Part shown: piece by piece, positions 50,860 through 61,470 of the stretch | How positions within the stretch are numbered: position 1 is the first letter of the stretch | How the letters are laid out: each line of letters opens with the position of its first letter | DNA from: Siphonodentalium dalli | Taxonomy: Eukaryota; Mollusca; Scaphopoda; Gadilida; Siphonodentaliidae | DNA length: 64,000 nt | Assembly (NCBI GenBank): GCA_032622095.1 | Contig: CP136068.1 | Coordinates: forward strand, 134,423,989-134,487,988 | Reading direction: 5' to 3' | Notes under the pieces: model-generated | Databases searched by the model: none | What the model was told of the DNA's origin: nothing | The model's input: only the letters and a program-made list of their open reading frames with translations | Made by a program: the position numbers and the translations under genes

Positions 50860-52196
50860 TTAAAAAAAATTGACGCTAATGGGCCAGCGTAGCCACATAA
50901 TATGATCCCTCTCAGTTCAGTTTCAACGTTCTGCCCATTTCCGTTCAAAGACAGACAGAATCCCAAAAGAAGTTTTCGGCAAAAATTCATACTGCATCCC
51001 TTAAACTGAATTGTCATGCCTCATAAAGTACTGGGACAACCAGAATTTAACATTTAGTTATCAGTTGATTAAGTAGCATATTTAATAACCAAGTGAGTCA
51101 CAATTTGCAACCTTTCCAGAACAGCTTGCAATAACGTTCGGAATAAATATGACAAATCAACTTTTTACAATATTTGGTTGCCATTTTGCAAGCCATCTTG
51201 AGTAATTTTGTCTAAAACACCTCAGTGTCACACATTTAAGATAGATCAAAATAAAACTCACATTTGATACCAAAGATAGTTCCATTTTACTTGAAAAAAT
51301 GGTGCAAAACCTGAAAAGTTATTTATTTTTCCGATTTTGATGCCAAGTTTGTGATAAAAAAAATCCCATAATTCTGGTGATTTCAGTGGTTAAAATAGTA
51401 AAAATTAATCAAGGTGCATCATAAATGTTAGTATTCAATGTATATAAGACATAATAGTCAATTTTATTCATCAACCACAACTTATAAGCGGTTGCACGGC
51501 ACGCTGGTGCAATATTTACCATTTTGGCCGCCATTTTGGCAGCCATTGTGAGCCAAAGTGACAATTTTGATACCTTTGAGTCGGAATATTTATAAGAAAT
51601 AGAATTCATCACTTACATTACACAGTCCTGCCAATTTTTTATGAAATTTGACTAGATTCCCAAATTGTGATTTTTTTGTGAAATGTTATTTTTTTGAATG
51701 TTTGGAAGGGGTGGGGACCCCACTTATTGCATATTTTATTTTCCCGATGGTCTGTTAACATGCTAAATTACAAAACAAAGTCACATTTCTCAACCAGTTC
51801 CAAAAAGCAGAAACTTATCTTAAAGATATCAGTAAAAAAAACGTAACATATTCCACTTCCGGTCGCCATTTTGACTGCCATCTTGGCCCGTTAGTTCCAA
51901 TCTTGGCATAAAAAGGTGGCGTTATGTCTTAGTTTCACTAAAATGTATACTTATGTATACATATGATACGATATTGTCACTATAGTTGCATCAAATTGCA
52001 ACAAACTGACTTAACGGGAAATGGCAGCCATATTGGACGTCATCTTGAATTACAAAAAATGCTCAAAGCGGATTTTAGCGGATTTTGGATATGTTATAGA
52101 GGAGATCTTCCTCTTCAAATGATGTATAAACCAATTTAGTCCGAATTTATTCTAGGTTAACCCTAAAATTTTAGTTTATCGACCAGACTAAAATTA
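50860..52196 (-). repeat. 1.3-kb terminal inverted repeat, right arm
   Basis: Reverse complement of the 47205 arm with moderate divergence. It ends GTTTATCGACCAGACTA at about 52196. AAAATGGCGGCC-type words are present in mirror form near 51520-51550 and 51865-51885. Confidence 0.85.
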
Positions 52197-52434
52197 CACT
52201 GCTAACAATCATCTGCTATGGATTACGTCTCAAAATTTCAAGTAGTTAGTGTACCCACATTTTCCATAACTTCGATGTTGAGGAGATGAAGAAACGACAA
52301 AATGCGACTGTGTCCTCAACATATTGATCTAGATTTGGTGGGATATACCCGAGGAATAATGCAGTTTGTTGAATCCAACTCATACTATTGATGAACATGT
52401 AACATTCCACAGTAAAAATATCAATGAATTCGTA

Positions 52435-53090
52435 TCAGATTTGGTTACGTAACTGATTAAGAAACATACAATCATTAACGACATGGGTAACAATGTCAAT
52501 GTAGGGAATTTGACAATGGTCACATACAGAATCAGTCATATACATTGATGTACACAGTAAACCAATTGTAATGAAAATGTCTTCTTTGGCCGAAGGGTGG
52601 TTTCTGCAGATAGTCCATATATGAGAGATAGAAAGTTCTGGATTAACAATGTTAAATCGTATAAAATCAGGATCATCTCGCACCCGCATTTGCCATTGGG
52701 ATTTTTTATTTAAAAAATTTTGATTAGAATGTTACGGATTTCAGATAAGAAGGGACTCCTCCCATTAGTCTCGTCTGCTTCAATGAGCCTATTGAGAAAT
52801 ACCTTCTTGACTGTTTTCGTAACACCCAGCCTACACAACGAAAAGAACAAAGACAATTTCCGTTTTTGGATGTACATCGAAAGTGGGGACATGCCAAGCA
52901 ACCCCAGTACCATATCAGTTCGTGTTCTGACAGGCAATCCCTGAATTGATTTCAAGCACATTCTATGGATTCGTTCTAACTTTTCACTATCTGCTGCGTT
53001 TGTTAAGCAGTAACTCTGAGCCGTATAAACCCATAGGAAGCACAATGGATTCGTAAATCTTTTTACAACTGACGGGAGTTATACCCGGAT
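52435..53090 (-). pseudogene. LINE C-terminal fragment, CR1/Jockey-group type
   Basis: The frame at 53045-52710 reads LERIHRMCLKSIQGLPVRTRTDMVLGLLGM and QKRKLSLFFSLCRL; after a frame change, 52689-52435 has CDHCQIPYIDIVTHVVNDC, a C-x2-C...H-x4-C motif. This is the tail that follows the reverse transcriptase in this LINE group and resembles the tail of the element at 16848-17630. The reverse transcriptase itself is missing, and a frameshift separates the two parts. Confidence 0.75.
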
Positions 53091-53498
53091 CCGACCAACT
53101 TTTAAATCGATTTAAATCACTATTATGTGGCATTTTCGCATATATCACTATAAATATGTGACTTTATCGGCTAGCGAGAAATCTTAGCCACGAATCCGGG
53201 CTTCCTGTGGTTGCAAAGATTGGACTAGCTCATAAAAGTGAATCTGTTTGTTTTCGATGGGATGGTTGCTCCGTGCATATACTCATTATACTGGTCGTAT
53301 TAGTTTTATCATATTAGTTGTGCCTAAATGTATCATATTAGTTTTGCCTAAATTTAATTTGAGGTCATAACATTGTGAGTGTCTTTAAATTCACACCAAC
53401 AAGACCAATTTCAAAATAAGTCCGATCGAACTACATGTATTCGTCACATGTTCATTTTTGAGTGGAAATTGATATTTAAGTAAAGGTGAATTTCTGTA
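53091..53498. other. noncoding stretch next to transposase relic
   Basis: No readable domain apart from possible decayed LINE sequence near 53095. TAAATCGATTTAAATC-type words occur. Nothing else seen. Confidence 0.35.
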
Positions 53499-53969
53499 TT
53501 GTTATCACTTCAAAATCAGACTCAGACATATTTTTCTTATAAATCACATAACACATTCAAATCGTCAATAGATGTGAATATTACAGGAGCTGTGGTTTCA
53601 GTGTCAAAGCTATTTGAAGGATCAGCTTCGGACGTCGAAATTACTAAACAATGTGGACTGCTGGATGAATTAGAGGAAAATGATGCAGTTATGGCAGACA
53701 AGGGGTTTGTTCATTTGGCTGGTGAACTGAAAGAAAGAATGATCAAATTGTATATGCCTCCAATGAGAAATGAACAACTCTCGAAAATGGATGTTGTTTA
53801 TACAAGAATAGTGGCATTTGCTAGGATTCATGTTGAATGAAAAATGGGTCAAATCAAAACATTTAGAATTCTACAGGGAATTATGCCACTTAGTCTCAGT
53901 AAAACTGCCGATAGTATATTCTTTGTTTGTTGTGCACTCACCAAGTTGATGCCTCCACTTGTTCAATGA
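53499..53969 (+). pseudogene. DDE transposase C-terminal part (DDE_Tnp_4 type)
   Basis: The frame reads TYFSYKSHNTFKSSIDVN, VSKLFEGSASDVEITKQCG, NDAVMADKGF, VVYTRIVAFARIHVE, and then, after an in-frame TGA at 53838-53840, KMGQIKTFRILQGIMPLSL and TKLMPPLV. These blocks follow the order of DDE_Tnp_4 transposases (IS5/ISL2EU/Harbinger-like): the GS-SD block, the second Asp in MADKGF and the catalytic Glu in HVE. The TGA stands where most relatives have Arg, so it is probably CGA to TGA decay. The N-terminal DNA-binding part and first Asp region are absent or beyond recognition. It is a dead copy with a single visible stop in this part. Confidence 0.85.
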
Positions 53970-54460
53970 CAGGCAAGTTAATTAAGGTATATATTGAAAT
54001 TGAATTATTCATTATGTTTAGTGATCGTAAAATATGAACAGACTCTGGCAGATACAAGACCCTGATAATACAACATAAAGCCCCAGTCATGCATGTGTAC
54101 TTATGTTAAGATAGTAAGTTCAACAAAACAGCTCATTGAACTTATTTCCTAATCATATCTGCAAATGAATGAATGGGAATCAAGTAATATTCACTGGCTA
54201 GTACCCCGTCATTAAAGGGTTAACATATGTTATATAAAGATACATGTATTTACATGTACATATATATATATTTTATCTTAGTAAACATTGAGATGTTGTC
54301 TGTGACTTAAGTTAAGAATGAACTAAGGATTGTGTTGATGTATACACATTTAATTATATGCAATAAATCTTTATAAATCAAACAAATGGGACATAATAAA
54401 TTCTTCATAAAATGTTCTGACACTAAAAAGAAATTTTCAATCTGGTTGGTACATAAAAGT
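53970..54460. other. noncoding stretch
   Basis: No gene. A TACATGTATTTACATGTACATATATATA run sits near 54240-54270. This may be flank of the transposase element, but no terminal repeat was found. Confidence 0.4.
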
Positions 54461-54748
54461 GGAGATCACTGAGTCGCGGCCATATTGGTATTGGGTTCAT
54501 CCATCCCCCGCTATGCAGTTTAAGTGCTACAGGTCAAAGTTCTGGAGGTGCATTCCATATACGGAACTTTTGAATATTCATGATTCCATATATGGAGCTT
54601 TTGAATTTTCATGAATTCCATATATGGAATCATGAATATTCAAAAGTTCCATAAAGGGAATGCATCTCCAGAACTTTGACCTGTAGCACTTAAACCACAG
54701 AACGGGGGGGGCTGGATAAATCCAATATGGTCGTGACTCGGTGATCTC
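54461..54748. mobile_element. long-hairpin MITE
   Basis: GGAGATCACTGAGTCGCGGC at the left end pairs with its mirror at 54720-54748. Pairing continues inward through GTTTAAGTGCTACAGGTCAA, TTCTGGAG and CATTCCATATACGGAAC words to a centre of CCATATATGG repeats near 54600. Arms are about 140 bases with few mismatches. It is nearly all stem, so the transcript would form one long hairpin. No coding content. Confidence 0.85.
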
Positions 54749-55740
54749 GTTTATAGCCGCACCACAACGGAACACTTGACTAGTCAACTTTCTTCTGTCC
54801 TTTACATGCTATTATGACTGAATATATATTTTATAATGTCTCTACTCAATCATGTGTGGCAGAATAGATTCTGAATAAAAGTGTATTAGCTTATCATATA
54901 GGCCAGTCTGAGTAAACTCATACCTAAATATTCATTAAAACATTGAATATTAGGTCTGACGGATAACATCGCTATCTCATTTCCAAGTCCTCGGGATTCC
55001 GTAATCTGATTGATTGCGTAAATTATTTTCCGTCCAATGAACCGTATGGGTTGATAAACAAGTGTTAATGGGCGGAGACTCCCATAATGTCACCTCTAAA
55101 TATCATTCTGAACTCCTCGACCTGTGACCTCTGCGGCTGAACTCCTCGACCTGTGACCGCGACGAGGTTTGCCGAATGCTCTAAATATAGTAACAGAGCG
55201 GAATTTCGAGGCTTGCAAATTCAACAGAGACAGAAAAAATGGCTTCGAAATTATATATTCGGTACGATTCCGATTAATTTGAAGGATGTGCTGGACCTGA
55301 TAGATAGGCCTGCGTATGGTACCAACTAGGCCTCCCATAAATATAAATAGAACTTTACTCGTGTCCGTGTATTTGATTTACTTTATTGTAACATGGTTTG
55401 CAAATCGACAAATTATTTGCCGTAAAAAAAAAGTCATCTGAAAGTCAAACACCGAGGAAATGACTTAATTTTATGCTTTTAAATAGTTCTAAAGCATCAT
55501 TTTTGATGACGACCTTATTTTTTGCTCTCGGATGCAGCTTTCCCGTTGATGCAGCGAGTTCATCTCCCGAAAAAAGAATAGTCGCACACACGACAAATAT
55601 TATCTTCTGTAAGTTTTAATGTCGCGACACAGGCCTTCTGTGGCGAAGCACAACAAATAACACGTGGGGACACCTGTCAATCATCGATGTATTTTTTAAA
55701 ATCCGTGACTTCATTTTGGGGAAGCTCTTCGCTGAATAGA
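54749..55740. other. noncoding stretch
   Basis: No gene. A short direct repeat (GAACTCCTCGACCTGTGACC) is found at 55110 and 55140. Nothing else supported. Confidence 0.4.
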
Positions 55741-55769
55741 AATGGTTTTGGCTACATTAGCTCCAGACT

Positions 55770-56065
55770 CTATATTTCAAATATAGAGTCGACGTTCACC
55801 CAGACTGCATATAGGCCATCCCAAAACATTTGGTTAAATGGAATTGGAAGAACAATAATATGTTTCTTTGTATACACGACGCAATCACATTCTTTATACC
55901 CAGAAATAGCCATCTGACCCTGGAATAGTATCGATTGGTCCTCCTCAATTCAATACCTCGCTCAGTCATCGTACAATAAAAATCCTTGTCTGTGCAGGCA
56001 TCAGCCAACATGCTGTCACGCCACTTGTATGAACACTTGATTTCCAATATGTTTTGGGAAACACT
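55770..56065 (-). pseudogene. YqaJ nuclease domain, C-terminal part
   Basis: Read from 56065 downward: the 56047-55796 frame starts with LEIKCSY-like sequence (MEIKCSYKWRDSM), then ACTDKDFYC and the NRYY block. After a frameshift near 55920, GQMAISGYKECDCVVYTKKH and PFNQMFWDGL follow to a stop at 55770. These are the ExK catalytic pair and the Q-GQM block of the YqaJ/lambda-exonuclease fold. In animals such genes are usually mobile-element cargo. The N-terminal part is at 56565-57073, separated by an insertion. Confidence 0.8.
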
Positions 56066-56564
56066 GGCACTGGATTATCTATTTAATGCACCATTAAATG
56101 TGCATTAAAAGTACAAAATGCAACACTCATGGAAATTAATGATATATGAATACTGCATTAATTATTAACTGATAGGTAAAAATTAAAAAAATAAGAACGT
56201 TAAAATTCTGAAAAAAAGTTAATGTCGAATTTAAGCGCATTAAAACTAACAACAAATAGGATCATTAAACCAGTTTAATGGACGTTTAAAAAAATAAGAA
56301 CATTAAAATGGTGGGAAAAGTGAAGGCCGAATTTAAGCGCATTAAAACCAACAACGAATAGGATCATTAAACCAGTTTAATGGACGTTTAAAAAATGTTT
56401 TAATGGATACTTATTTGTTATTTTAATGGTGGTTTAATGTTCTAACTATTGGCATATTTTAATGACAATTTACAACTATTTTAATGGTAAATTTGAGGAT
56501 ATATTAAAGGTTTTTTAATGACATAACTTAATGACCATTTAATGTGGTTTTAATATTTAAACTT
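56066..56564. mobile_element. TTTAATG-rich insertion inside the YqaJ gene
   Basis: Repeated words ACCAGTTTAATGGACGTTTAAAA (two copies, about 56271 and 56371) and many TTTAATG or CATTAAA words fill the stretch. It lies exactly between the GASPDGVV part and the LEIKC part of one YqaJ domain, so it is an insertion and not native gene sequence. TTTAATGCACCATTAAA near 56080 and AATGTGGTTTTAA near 56545 could be its ends. No target duplication was defined. An AT-rich intron is the alternative; GT/AG borders are not clear. Confidence 0.65.
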
Positions 56565-57073
56565 GCAGTAGTGACCATTGGAGTCACAAGAAGTAACAAC
56601 ACCATCTGGGCTAGCACCAATATATCCACAGTTTGATATAATATAAGCCACATTCATCTATATTTATTGATTTGTTGTACTTCAGCTTCAAGTGTGCGAC
56701 AATTATTTCGTTATTCCTCTTCCATTTCAGTAATGCACGTAACGATGTACGTTCTTCGTTTTGTAGAAATGTTTTTCGAAGTCTGCCAATCGATGAATTT
56801 TGACGAACACCTATTTCGTGAAAAATTGATGCTGTTATCCTGCATTGTCTCGATAATTTCAACAAATTGTTTGTTGCTTGTCCTCGATGTCCTCGATGCC
56901 TTTTTTTCTATTTCATACACAACCGGTTGTGTCACAGATGACATCACATTCAGGAATTTTATCTCATTCACATCGTCCTGTCTTATTAGGTTTCTCAAAT
57001 GTATTATTCGGTCAGATGCCAAATATAAGTTCTGATACACTTGATATCTCGACCTCTTCACAATAGCCAACAT
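56565..57073 (-). pseudogene. YqaJ nuclease domain, N-terminal part
   Basis: On the minus strand the frame from 57073 reads VTQPVVYEIEKK and NKQFVE. After a frame change near 56870, the frame 56865-56611 has RQCRITASIFHEIG, and a further change gives CGYIGASPDGVVTSC at about 56580-56625. RITAS near the start and GASPDG with the catalytic Asp are the first two blocks of YqaJ nucleases. At least two frameshifts are needed. The remaining ExK part is at 55770-56065, beyond the insertion. Confidence 0.75.
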
Positions 57074-57094
57074 TAATATCAGAAACTACAGTTT

Positions 57095-57212
57095 ATGTGT
57101 AGAACGGCACTTGGTCAATGTATTTGTATGTAAAACTACACATTGCTATGTGTATTAACCGGGTTTACACATTTGATGTGTAATCGTTTCTACACATTAG
57201 TTATAAGAGTGA
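57095..57212 (-). repeat. 118-base TGTGTA-rich block, reverse copy
   Basis: Reverse complement of 28043-28160 and of about 34950-35067, with very few differences. In the two TIR elements it is internal; here it stands alone next to the YqaJ remnant. It may be an independent small element nested in both. TGTGTAGAA-type words recur inside it. Confidence 0.8.
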
Positions 57213-57341
57213 TGGAATACTAACATAAAACGCTCTTTATTTATATTACTGTAATATGAATATTACTTCACACCATGCTCCAAATATAGGCTGTATTTTT
57301 AGTCCGACAGATACACGTAGAAGCCATATATATAAATGATT

Positions 57342-57706
57342 TTAACCCTTTACCCAACAGAAGGGCCCTGTGCCAATGCATTCTCTTATATATGCGAGTC
57401 GACCATAGGTCGCCTCGCATATATAAGAGAATGCATTGGCTTAACACATATTAAAGAAAAAATGGTAAAAAGTGTTAAAAAAAAGTTTTTTTTAGGCCAA
57501 TGCATTCTCTTATATATGCGAGGCGACCTATGGTCGACTCGCATATATAAGAGAATGCATTGGCACAGGGCATAACTGTAACTATCACAATGTGCTCAAT
57601 GAGCCGGTTCCAATGATACCCATATTTCCATGGTTTTATTGAGACAGACCGAAGATAATTTAGGCTGTTAGGGCGTTTCTGGGCGTTCTGTTGGGTAAAG
57701 GGTTAA
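57342..57706 (+). mobile_element. TTAA hairpin element, copy 1
   Basis: Starts TTAACCCTTTACCCAACAGAA and ends TTCTGTTGGGTAAAGGGTTAA. A TTAA target and CCCTTT ends are typical of piggyBac-type elements, and this is a 365-base non-autonomous version. It carries two near-perfect 69-base palindromes (57372-57440 and 57496-57564) and a conserved tail with GACAGACCGAAGAT. No coding capacity. Confidence 0.88.
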
Positions 57707-58559
57707 TGTCATCTGCTCAGCTTCTGTTGCTAAATGCCTGTAATTTAATAAACTGTATATATGAGCTTCCAATTTTTCAATTGAACCCGCGGTATGCCCA
57801 CGAGCCGTATACTTGATGTATGCTATTTGTTTTTCGTTTCAAAGTTCAAACAGAGTGATGCAAATGTAATAAATATATAACTATATATATATATATGATC
57901 TGAGATTCACGTGCGTGGATTATTATAATATACCGGGCTTGTTAATTGTTATTATCCTGCCCATACGTTGTTATTACCAAAATATGCATAACATCGACGC
58001 ATTTTTATTATATGTCCAATGTCCCAATGTGTTTGGGTCCCAACAAACAACACCATGTTTACGGCCTGGAATCGAAAAGAGTGTTCCCTGTTATTGTCTA
58101 TTCTTGATATAAATAAAGAGCGTTTATTTATTTTATTTGCCAACAATTGAAAACAGCTGAGAAATGGCTATGGCCATGTCATGTATTTTTCAGACCATAT
58201 GAAGTCGATATGTCAATATGTTGTGTACTTGTCAACCTGTCCTATAGCTCTTTTCAAATTGCGTAGACATAATTTGGAAGCTCGAATGAGTCATGTCTCC
58301 ATTTAAAACAAATGATATCCAAGTCTATGGAAATATATTCTTTTTTTACAACAGTTAGCAACGTATAGTCGGGTCTTGGTGGTTTACAGTTAAAAGTGGA
58401 CACCCGCCAATCGCGTAACCACTGTCGCGTCACTGTCAGCGTGTATTAATTACTACCTTTCAGAAACATTCTTCCGTGTTCGCAATATGATATTCAGTTA
58501 AATCTGTTTATACTAGTATACATACACTAAATCACATCAATATTTCCGAATAATTAGAC
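57707..58559. other. noncoding stretch
   Basis: AT-rich, with ATAAAGAGCGTTTATTTATT near 58112 and a (TA)n run near 57880. No gene. Confidence 0.4.
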
Positions 58560-59145
58560 GGATAATAAGTTAGGTCTTAACTTTAAGATTATCTTAACCT
58601 ACCCAACAAACCGGCCAAAACCGGCCAAATAAAGCTTCAACAGCCTAAAATATCTTCGGTCTGTCTCAATAGAACCATACAAATATGGATATCATTGGAA
58701 CCGGCTCCTTGACCACATTGTGATAGTTACAGTTATACCCTGTGCCAATGCATTCTCTTATATATGCGAGTCGACCACAGGTCGCCTCGCATATATAAGA
58801 GAATGCATTGGCCTAAAAAAAATCTTTTTTTAACACTTTTTACCATTTTTTCTTACATTCTTTAACAATTTTATAATTTTTAATGTGTTAAGCCAATGCA
58901 TTCTCTTATATATGCGAGGCGACCTATGGTCGACTCGCATATATAAGAGAATGCATTGGCACAGGGCCCTTCTGTTGGGTAAAGGGTTAAGACGCATCAC
59001 CCCAGTCTTAAAGTTAAGACCATCGATAAGACCATCTTAAGTTAGGACCTTCTTCGTGAAACGCACTTATGACTGAAGTTTGAACTTATGACCATCTTAA
59101 GTCCCAACTATGTCATAAGTTGCGTTCATGAAACTGGGCCCTGTT
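58560..59145. mobile_element. TTAAGACC-type MITE split by TTAA element
   Basis: On the left, TTAGGTCTTAACTTTAAGAT; on the right, GTCTTAAAGTTAAGACC, TCGTGAAACGCAC and CATGAAACTGGGCCC. The two sides pair as one inverted-repeat element that is interrupted by the TTAA element at 58594-58990. The right side resembles 40330-40480. Confidence 0.65.
58594..58990 (-). mobile_element. TTAA hairpin element, copy 2
   Basis: Reverse-oriented relative of 57342-57706. Its intact end GGGCCCTTCTGTTGGGTAAAGGGTTAA is at 58963-58990; the other end (TTAACCTACCCAACA) has lost a few bases. It also contains two 69-base palindromes (58744-58812 and 58892-58960). It sits inside the MITE at 58560-59145. Confidence 0.87.
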
Positions 59146-60100
59146 CTTTAGAAATAGTTGTAGCTCAGATTTCTTGAAGCAAATGAAATCTTCAAGCGTA
59201 CAATTCTGGGATAACTGCGGTTCAGTAATGGATAATGTTCGAAGCAGAGGGGATTCGGTAAAAGAATAGACGAGGCCCTTCCGCCGAGTCTATTCTTTAC
59301 CGAATTCCCGACGCTGAGAATATTATCTGACTTAAAACCCACCCATTGAATTGTCATTGGAGCCAACTATCCATTTGGTCTGGTCCACAGCTCTGTCTTG
59401 ATTACCTGAGTATACGCCCACAGTTCAGCACGGACAGTTTATTGTTGTCCACGGCGAAAAGCAACATGTTTTGAGGGGTTAAGGAAAGGGCCGGGACCAT
59501 CCCGGGGTCAGCCCCACCCCCAAACACTCCCTTCACAACAACATGTTTCAATTATTATTTAATTCGAATTAGGACTCGCCAGTTGAGGGACGTTTCCTCC
59601 GAAGTTTGCCGTTGCCCTATGGATTCGTCAGTGTATGTTAGCAATATATTTCTATCCAATTGTATTTGTTTATTTTTTTTCTTTGTTGATTTAAAGATGC
59701 CCCATCCAATTCGACATCAATTAAGTTAACATTCCATAATAATTTAGCAGGCAATAAATCATGAAAAATAATGGCCGTTATACATAATTATGCATCACCA
59801 ATACAGCACCACCAGAAACATCCAAAATAATGTGATCATAAATAGCTTATTTTCGAAATTTCTCTTCAGTTTTTATCGTTGGTTGGTAATGAAGTAAAAA
59901 CGCTCTTTATACAATGTGATTTTTCGAATATTCTGGCGCCAAACAACACGATACCTGGTAAAACTATCTCATTATTAAGAAGTCGAAAGCATACAAGAAG
60001 CTTGCATAAATGGGTTTACTGATTCTTTCTCATTGTTGTCTTGCGTAGAATACGCAATATAAGTATTATAGTGTCCAATCGTAAGGAGGTATCTTGAATT
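59146..60100. other. noncoding stretch with a small foldback
   Basis: 59243-59305 forms a foldback around AATTCGGTAAAGAATAGAC and its mirror (GGATTCGGTAAAAGAATAGAC). CCCCTCAAAACATG and CCCGGGGTCAGCCCC-like words near 59500 resemble the SINE-like tails at 9868 and 41890. No gene. Confidence 0.45.
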
Positions 60101-60153
60101 TTCAATTATTATCAGGAAGACACCTAGATGTACTAGCTTGAATTCTAAGTATC

Positions 60154-60411
60154 ATGCAAAATGAAAATATAATTATACGGTCTGTCGATAAAGGATCGGG
60201 TGTGGTTGTAATGGACTCAGAAAAATATATACGGGTATTGTATGACGAAATGGAATCCAGTACATCGTATACAGAGATCAGTGGCGATGAGTCAGCTAAG
60301 GTGAAAGGTAAAGTAAAAAAGATGTTGAACAAAATGGAGAAGTCTAAAGCGATAACAGGAGACTTGAAGCGATATATGGAACCACGGTACTCCAATGCGG
60401 GGTTAAATTAG
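60154..60411 (+). pseudogene. Penelope-like element, N-terminal RT fragment
   Basis: The frame reads IIIRSVDKGSGVVVMDSEKYI, SSTSYTEI, then KKMLNKMEKSKAITGDLKRYM and stops. DKGxGVVVMD followed by Y and the K-G-I---YL spacing is the block in front of the reverse transcriptase core in Penelope-like elements; the usual PGRFY-LPKIHK block is missing. It is a truncated fragment. It could also belong to another RT group that shares this block, but Penelope fits best. Confidence 0.72.
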
Positions 60412-60429
60412 CAGGCACATCAATTCCAC

Positions 60430-60934
60430 CCCTTTGGTATAACCGCTAGATTAAACATATCTAGCTAGAGTGCGCATTTAATCATTATCGGCTGGTGGGG
60501 CCAGATTGTTTTTCCAAATAGGCAGCGACTAGAGTACGCGTATACGGCACCTTAGCCGAGCTGCTAAACTACCGTATATGACACTAAATATTTAGTCAAA
60601 CTTTAGCTGAACTGGCAAAGTACCGTATATATACGACACTACAGCAGTTTGACTATAGAATACCATATACGCACGGCATTTGATTAGATTGTCACATAAA
60701 TATACAGACAAGACTGTGTTTTGGAGTATTGTGAATTGCGTGCATGATGGCCTCCTGTATGCGTAAATATGTTGACAGGGGACTTGTTACTTTACTTTAA
60801 ACTTATTTTATTTGTATATCGAATAATACAAAATGATTGGGGACAAGTTACAAAACTTACTTTGCCACTCTCCCTGTTTACAATAATATTATTCATACAA
60901 AATGGTGAAGGAAAAATTCAAAATCATATATAGG
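60430..60934. other. noncoding stretch with TACCGTATAT words
   Basis: Three degenerate words ACTACCGTATATGACAC, AGTACCGTATATATACGACAC and AATACCATATACGCACGGC at about 60568, 60618 and 60658 suggest a short repeat. No gene. Confidence 0.45.
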
Positions 60935-61470
60935 TTAAACATATTTACATTTACAAATGAGTGGGTTCGGGGTTTGGGATGGGAGGTGCCAAAACCGATT
61001 TGTGACTAATTCGCTTTTTGTGGCTATTCTGAAATATCTATTTGAGATATCGGGAATTCCGAGAAGTAAATCATTGATATGTGTAATTTTCAGTCCTTCT
61101 TGGTATAATGTTTGACACATTTCCATTCGTACGATGTGAAATAGGGGACACGCCCAGAGGTAGTGGTAAGTATCTTCGCATGGATTTCCACAATGGCATT
61201 GGGGGCTGTCAGAGATATCATTTTTTGGAACATATCGGAACGTAGTCTACTGCATTTGTTACGCAATTTGGCATGGGCGACATTAAGCGTTCTACGACCT
61301 GTATAGAAGTATGATGGTTGTTTTACTGTAGGATCTATTAATTCGAGATAAAATTTGAAGTCTGCGATAGATTCGGCATCTGTTATTTCTGTGGGTATGT
61401 CATTCCACGATTTTAAAGTAGCGGGACGAATTTTTTTTTTTAATGCTCTTTTTTGTTTATGTCGAGTCAA
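60935..61470 (-). pseudogene. LINE C-terminal tail with zinc-knuckle-like motif
   Basis: From 61470 the frame reads KKKIRPATLKSWNDIP and HAKLRNKCSRLRSDMFQK. After a one-base shift in an A-run near 61222 it continues SPQCHCGNPCEDTYHYLWACP and HIVRMEMCQ, ending 60935. NKCSRL-SD followed by C-x-C...H-x3-4-C is the end of several invertebrate retrotransposons. No reverse transcriptase is adjacent. Confidence 0.72.
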
